NCBI GenBank assembly: GCA_050116035.1
Contig: JASFPJ010000130.1
Coordinates: forward strand, 1 to 8,522
DNA: 8,522 bases
From: SOIA01 sp050116035
GTDB lineage: Bacteria; Acidobacteriota; Aminicenantia; Aminicenantales; Aminicenantaceae
Reading direction: 5' to 3'
The translations under genes were made by a program, and so were the position numbers. This document shows, piece by piece, positions 4,494-8,522 of the stretch. Within the stretch, counting starts at the first letter, position 1. Every line of letters starts with the position of its first letter. The notes beneath the pieces were generated by a model that saw only the letters and a program-made list of their open reading frames with translations, was not told where the DNA came from and searched no databases.

Positions 4494-6351
4494 TTTGTTC
4501 GCCTGAAAGGATTTTATTCGATTCAAAATTTGGGGCGATTTTTCTCAGAGAAAGACAGCACGCCTTCCGGATGGTTTTATTCCGAGACTTTGCTCCTTCT
4601 TCAAGGATTTGCCGGGCATCGGAGCTAGCTATTTTTTCCAAGGCGGGGACTGCACAGAGACGGGTTTCATCCTGTTTTGTTTTGGAGAAGATACTCCACC
4701 TCTTCATGATGGACCGGAGGAGTATGATGACTTCTTGGGATTGAGTCCGAGCCAAATATTCTAAGAGAGCACTCTTCTCTTTTTTTAATCTTTCTTTGAA
4801 ATTTCTTTTCTCGACTATTTTAATGAGATGCAAGATTGTCGTCTGGTTATCACAGTATTTGAGGCTCATGGCTGCACTGGTGCGAACTTCTCCATCTGGA
4901 TCGGAGAGATACTCTATCAGGATAATGTTGGTTTTTTCGTCTTGGATTGCACGCAGTGCGCGGATGACAGAAAGCCGCACATTTTTATTTTCGTGGCCAG
5001 TAAACTTTTTGAGGAAGGGAAGGGCTTTTGTGTTGCCAATCTTCCCCAATATTCCCAAGACTTCCTTTGTCAAAGGAACTCTGTGGCCTTGGGTGATAGT
5101 GAAAAGAGAGGCGATATCCTTTTTTCCGAGTTCATACAGGAAGTTTGATGCCTTCATCCGGATAATCGGGTTTTCCGTTTCTTCCCAGATATCGGCCATG
5201 AGGGGGATGGTGATGGGGCCGAGAAGCTTCAGGTATCTAAAAAAGGAGTCATAATCAGTGATCTGGCCATTCATGTATAGTTTCTTCAAGTAGGCGAGTG
5301 AACTTTCACTCCTAATATTCTGAAGAGTTTTTTCCAGCAATTCCTTTTTTTCTTCAAATTGACCGGAGAACAGGTCAGCCAATTCCTGCAAACGGTTAAG
5401 GATCAGAGAGGCAAGGGCAAAGAGGGACTTATAGACGACTTCTTTATAGAATTGATCGAGAATGTTTAGAATTGATGAGAATGCGTCAATTCTATCCTCC
5501 ATATAAAGGATTTCGAATAGCAGTGTGACCATCTCGGTCATTGGAGGCGTGGTCCGGTGGTCTACGAGCATGGATTCAATCACTGGGGAATCTCCCCCAA
5601 TGCCAGATGACATCTGGAAGGGAAGAGAGACGTCTTCCAGGCCGAGTTTATTGTCCTCTTCTTCCTCATTGGTATCCGTTGAATCGAGGCCTAAAGCAAC
5701 GCTCCTTTTTCGCAATTCTTTCCGGTCACTCGAAGCTAGTTTTATTTTTCCCTTTGTTAGCTCTTCTTTATCGATGTTGAAGCGGGATTCCTCTTCTCCT
5801 TCTTCTCTGGTTACCGAATCCAGGAATTCATCCACAGCGAAATAGCGGATATGAGGAAAATCTTTGATCCAGAGTGAGTTGACAATATCACTGTCATCAG
5901 GAGGAAGGTCGGCATTGTCTTTGATGACTTTCAGGAAATCTTGGAGTTCTTCCTTATCCAAACCTTTGTAAAAAGCCAGTTCTCTGATTCCATCCTTAAA
6001 GAAAAGAAAAGGAAGACTGGCCTTTCTTTGTCCGTCCTGGAAGACTGTTTCTTCCTTGAAGGTGATGCTGAACTCATTAACGATGAGTTTAATTTCTTCC
6101 TCTTCATCGAGAAATTCATGCATTTTGTCGCTGAATGTATTGATGAGGCTTTCCACGGTGGGATTTTCTGTCGGATAAATTCTCATGGAGGCGAATGCCT
6201 TAGCAAAGAGACTCAGGACTTCTTTGGCTTTCCTGATGGATGGGGCATCCGGGAGAAGTTCTTTATAGTCCAGACCATTCTTCCTGTCCGATGAAGAGAA
6301 AGAATTGAATCTTTCTTTTCTTCCATTCGTGACATCGATCTCAGATGACAT
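4486..6351 (-). CDS. HEAT-repeat protein with the same N-terminal module as the adjacent HD-GYP protein
   Basis: The 621-residue protein has three parts. Residues about 41-146 match the N-terminal domain of the downstream HD-GYP protein in spacing and pattern (FAKAFASMRIYPTENPTV.. here, FASALKTAQIYELNNLTF.. there, then GLDKEEL versus GLDDDEL). Residues about 180-250 are a low-complexity acidic/basic linker with runs of Glu. From about 270 to 610 it is alpha-helical; clear HEAT repeats occur from about 395, for example TKALPFLKKFTGHENKNVRL and DPDGEVRTSAAMSLKYC. HEAT arrays form protein-binding solenoids, so this is likely a scaffold or partner for the HD-GYP protein. No catalytic motif, signal peptide or membrane helix is seen. 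ATG at 6351 is preferred, with purine-rich GTGAG upstream; an in-frame GTG at 6363 has no ribosome site. It is the first gene of the two-gene operon. Confidence 0.9.
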   Translation of the reverse strand: MSSEIDVTNGRKERFNSFSSSDRKNGLDYKELLPDAPSIRKAKEVLSLFAKAFASMRIYPTENPTVESLINTFSDKMHEFLDEEEEIKLIVNEFSITFKEETVFQDGQRKASLPFLFFKDGIRELAFYKGLDKEELQDFLKVIKDNADLPPDDSDIVNSLWIKDFPHIRYFAVDEFLDSVTREEGEEESRFNIDKEELTKGKIKLASSDRKELRKRSVALGLDSTDTNEEEEDNKLGLEDVSLPFQMSSGIGGDSPVIESMLVDHRTTPPMTEMVTLLFEILYMEDRIDAFSSILNILDQFYKEVVYKSLFALASLILNRLQELADLFSGQFEEKKELLEKTLQNIRSESSLAYLKKLYMNGQITDYDSFFRYLKLLGPITIPLMADIWEETENPIIRMKASNFLYELGKKDIASLFTITQGHRVPLTKEVLGILGKIGNTKALPFLKKFTGHENKNVRLSVIRALRAIQDEKTNIILIEYLSDPDGEVRTSAAMSLKYCDNQTTILHLIKIVEKRNFKERLKKEKSALLEYLARTQSQEVIILLRSIMKRWSIFSKTKQDETRLCAVPALEKIASSDARQILEEGAKSRNKTIRKACCLSLRKIAPNFESNKILSGEQSA

Positions 6352-6480
6352 TGGCTCACTCACCGTTTTTATTTGAGAAGAAGCTAGGCTTCGACCGTTT
6401 CATACGGCTTGAAAACAGGAAGGAATGGGATACTATCAAAGGGATTGAGGTGCCTTGGATAGCCTTCATAGGTTCTCTTC

Positions 6481-6509
6481 TTTATCCCCTCAGTCAATTT
6501 TCCTTTCAA
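6481..6509 (-). promoter_or_regulatory. Candidate promoter of the HEAT/HD-GYP operon
   Basis: TTGAAA (6509-6504), a 17-base spacer and GATAAA (6486-6481) lie on the minus strand about 120 bases upstream of the HEAT start. The match is moderate (five of six and four of six). No better promoter was seen between it and the gene. Confidence 0.38.
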
Positions 6510-6516
6510 AAACCAT

Positions 6517-6533
6517 CGATGAAACTTTCATCG
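6517..6533. promoter_or_regulatory. Dyad immediately upstream of the candidate HEAT promoter
   Basis: CGATGAA and TTCATCG form a perfect 7-bp inverted repeat with a 3-base centre, starting eight bases upstream of the -35. The position suits an activator site. No T-run follows on either strand, so a terminator is unlikely. Confidence 0.35.
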
Positions 6534-7206
6534 TGCAATTCACCCCTTAAATAAAGGGCAAAGATTTAGTCGGTCCGGATAAATAAAAATGGAAAAAAAT
6601 TGAGTTCGAAGAATGCGATTGAATTGTACTTGTTATGAAAACCCGAAGAGAATATGTTATGAAGACTCTGAGAGAGGCTTTGCTTTTGGTCTGTCTGTAA
6701 TGGGCACTCTAGCCTTAAAGCAAGCATCCTTAGCCTCTTTATTTAAATGGAAGAAAAGGTGTAGATATTTGTATTAAATGAAGAGGTCTGTGAAAATCGC
6801 CTTTCAGGGTGAATTTGAAGATGATTTTTATCATCATTTCTCACCCCCCCTCTCACCCCAGGTGCGTGAGGATATGATCTGATGATGAAGTTGGATTAAA
6901 TAGGGGGTGGAGGTTTGAAAGCGTGCATTTCCTTTTCCAAACTCGCTTGGTAATGAGGGTCCCAAATCTTGGCTTCGTGATTATCACACAGGAAAACTGA
7001 AATGTCAAGAGGAAGAATAGTGAATAAAGATAGCCCGAAAGTGTAGGATGAAGCGAAATTCAGAGGTAATGAAATATTTAAGATGCTGATTTTGGTGATC
7101 TCAAACTTGAAACATCCTGGAAAAAATATACTCAAAAGGGCGGTAGGCCGTTCACGGAGCTTGGGAATTATTCCAGAGCGAGTGAATTCTTCTGAGACTT
7201 TTTACT

Positions 7207-7587
7207 CTATTGTTCCGGCTCCCTTGTCCAGACGCTTTCCATTTTGTTCTTGAATCTTATTACACCGTTACTCGCGGGGTGATAATAGAAAGGAAAGTCG
7301 TATTTCTGAAAGCCTCGCACTACGTAGGAAATGGTATAAAGAGTCCACTCTTCATCGGCAATTTTTTGAACTCTCACGTCCTTGATGAAGAAGCTGCTGA
7401 CTTGGCCGTTTTTGGATCCAAAGCTTATCTCTTCCTTTGTTATCTGGAAAAAGCACCCTTCATAAATTGGAGTTGGAGTCTTCCATATTCCTACGAGTGA
7501 ATCCGGAATAACGGGTTTCCTTGAACATCCGTAGATAAACAATACAGAGAGGATGACGACAAGGACACTTATCTTTTTCATTTTCAT
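7207..7587 (-). CDS. Small hypothetical lipoprotein
   Basis: The 126-residue product opens with MKMKK, a hydrophobic stretch (residues 6-19) and the lipobox I-Y-G-Cys at 18-21, so it is exported by Sec and lipidated on Cys21. Ser at +2 favours outer-membrane sorting under the E. coli rule. The mature part, about 105 residues, alternates short strands with aromatics (SLVGIWKT, YEGCFFQIT, WTLYTISYVV, YDFPFYYHP, GVIRFKN, ESVWTR), suggesting a small beta-sandwich or lipocalin-like fold. One further Cys (45, in EGCFF) is present. The start at 7587 has GGCGG about eight bases upstream; the in-frame ATG at 7581 is an alternative. It lies 200 bases downstream of the GAF/HD-GYP gene, with no clear terminator between them. 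I do not recognise a named family. Confidence 0.82.
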   Translation of the reverse strand: MKMKKISVLVVILSVLFIYGCSRKPVIPDSLVGIWKTPTPIYEGCFFQITKEEISFGSKNGQVSSFFIKDVRVQKIADEEWTLYTISYVVRGFQKYDFPFYYHPASNGVIRFKNKMESVWTREPEQ

Positions 7588-7791
7588 TTGCGTTTCCGCC
7601 CTATTTCATATGGGATAGCGTCCGGTAGTGGACTCGCCGGACATAAATTTTGTATTACGAAATCGTTCTTACCATCTGAAGTGAATCCAGGCTTTAGAAA
7701 AAACGGTCTTGGCTTTTCCTCTTCACAGCGGTTTGAGACATGAAAAAACCTTTGTTGAGAGCACAAGTAGCGTCTGTTGACCCAAGTCATT

Positions 7792-8522
7792 TCACTTTTT
7801 ACTCTCTTTAGCCATGACTTTCAGCAGGGCATCCACCACTTTAGGGTCGAACTTTGTTCCTGCTTCTTCCTTGATATACTTTATTGCACTCTTGTGGTCA
7901 AGTGCTTTTCTGTACGGGCGGTCTGAGATGAGAGCATCATAGGTGTCAGCCACGATGAAGATACGGGCTCCCGGATTGATGGACTCTCCGATAAGCCCGT
8001 TCGGATAGCCCGTTCCGTCGTAAAACTCGTGGTGCTGGAGAACTATGGGTATGACATTTGAATAAGCCGCAATGGGTTCCAGGATTCGTGCGCCTAAACT
8101 CGTGTGTTTGTGCATTAAATCTAGCTCTTCAGGAGATAATTTCCCTGCCTTGTCAAGAATTTCAGGAGGGATGCCCAGTTTTCCGATGTCATGGAGGAGG
8201 CCCGCTCGACGAAGGTCATCGAGTTCTTCTTGGGAAAGTCTCATGACTTTTCCGATTTTTATAGCTAGCTTCGTGCTCCGCTCAGAGTGTCCCGCCGTCC
8301 AGGAAGATTTGGCGTCGATAGCCCGGGCCAGAGCTTTGAGAGTGCCCCAGTTGAGCTCGCTCAGTTCCTCTATCAGCCGAGCATTCGAGAAGGCCACAGC
8401 CACCTGATTCGCAAGTCGGCGGGCTTGATCCAAGTCTTCTTGTGAAAACTTGGGCTGCTTGACGTAGCCGAGAGCGATTATCCCCGCCAACACTTGTTTG
8501 AGGAAAAGAGGCAGGACTAAGA
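7792..8522 (-). CDS. GAF/HD-GYP cyclic-di-GMP phosphodiesterase (partial, 5' end beyond the window)
   Basis: Only the C-terminal 242 or so residues are visible; the frame stays open through base 8522. The first part (LVLPLFLKQ, GIIALGY, FSQEDLDQARRLANQVAVAF, SNARLIEEL) is the end of a GAF domain, a small-molecule or chromophore sensor fold. It is joined by the signalling helix to a canonical HD-GYP domain: AGHSERS, LLHDIGKLGIPP, HKHTSLGARI, QHHEFYDGTGYPNGL, ADTYDALISDRPYRKAL and GTKFDP. All metal ligands and the GYP signature are intact, so it should hydrolyse cyclic-di-GMP. The GTG at 8493 is internal to the GAF domain and is not the start. The protein ends KESKK. Domain content further N-terminal cannot be seen. 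Confidence 0.94.
   Translation of the reverse strand, partial: LVLPLFLKQVLAGIIALGYVKQPKFSQEDLDQARRLANQVAVAFSNARLIEELSELNWGTLKALARAIDAKSSWTAGHSERSTKLAIKIGKVMRLSQEELDDLRRAGLLHDIGKLGIPPEILDKAGKLSPEELDLMHKHTSLGARILEPIAAYSNVIPIVLQHHEFYDGTGYPNGLIGESINPGARIFIVADTYDALISDRPYRKALDHKSAIKYIKEEAGTKFDPKVVDALLKVMAKESKK

Larger units (their letters stand above)
6352..7206. other. 855-base stretch without a firm gene
   Basis: The part next to the HEAT gene is its leader: a hairpin GAAGC/GCTTC at 6380-6392, a candidate promoter at 6481-6509 and a dyad at 6517-6533. Further right only weak frames occur. One is a minus-strand 53-codon frame at 6566-6727 (ATG with AGAGG nearby, hydrophobic C-terminal half). The other is a minus-strand 79-codon frame at 6896-7135 that starts with TTG and matches no family I know. 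Short G/C homopolymer runs (C7 at 6844-6850) also occur. It may be decayed sequence; nothing here is assigned with confidence. Confidence 0.5.

Noticed and set aside
6841..6912. C-rich run and nearby G-rich run as G-quadruplex, with a similar run at 213-227
   Set aside because: Too few separate runs of three or more G on one strand to support a four-tract quadruplex by eye.
7584..7790. 68-codon minus-strand frame between the GAF/HD-GYP and lipoprotein genes
   Set aside because: It starts one base after the upstream stop and shares ATGA with the lipoprotein start, which looks operon-like. But it has no Shine-Dalgarno site, an irregular composition and no recognisable family, and the lipoprotein has its own ribosome site. 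Treated as chance.
1..8522. tRNA, rRNA, CRISPR array or insertion-sequence ends
   Set aside because: No T-loop/acceptor pattern, regular repeat-spacer series, transposase motif or matching terminal inverted repeats were seen.

Overview
The window comes from a Gram-negative-type bacterium of moderate to low GC. A lipobox protein with an outer-membrane-type +2 residue, two HD-GYP proteins, a bactofilin and a ParA-type ATPase fit a deltaproteobacterium or one of the deep-branching candidate phyla. The sequence alone does not fix the phylum. Nearly all genes lie on the minus strand, so transcription runs from right to left.

Right edge to about 7200: the C-terminal part of a GAF/HD-GYP cyclic-di-GMP phosphodiesterase runs in from beyond the window. 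It is followed by about 200 bases with no convincing gene and then a small lipoprotein. About 850 bases with no firm gene (6352-7206) separate these from the next unit; this stretch holds a candidate promoter and dyad.

4486-6351 and 3006-4493: an overlapping two-gene operon encodes a HEAT-repeat protein and a second HD-GYP protein. Both begin with the same roughly 105-residue domain, so they look like two outputs built on one shared module, probably acting together in cyclic-di-GMP signalling or another signal-transduction task.

2190-3005: a long intergenic stretch that is not empty. It holds a 43-codon Arg-rich small gene with a strong Shine-Dalgarno site and a TTGACA promoter. It also holds an upstream structured segment with competing base pairings behind a second promoter-like sequence.

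262-2190: a cell-organisation cluster. An orphan ParA-like ATPase gene has a translationally coupled partner carrying a BamE/SmpA-like fold but no signal peptide. A bactofilin gene follows with its own promoter. The parA and bactofilin promoters share an identical extended -10 block (TGTGCTATAAG) behind a TTGAC-type -35, which suggests common expression. The parA promoter also shows that the ParA start lies at a TTG at 2084 rather than at the upstream TTG at 2156. No parB gene or parS-like site was seen. A ParA ATPase with a bactofilin polymer and an unknown partner is the most interesting candidate system here. The first 121 bases may hold the 3' end of a convergent plus-strand gene.
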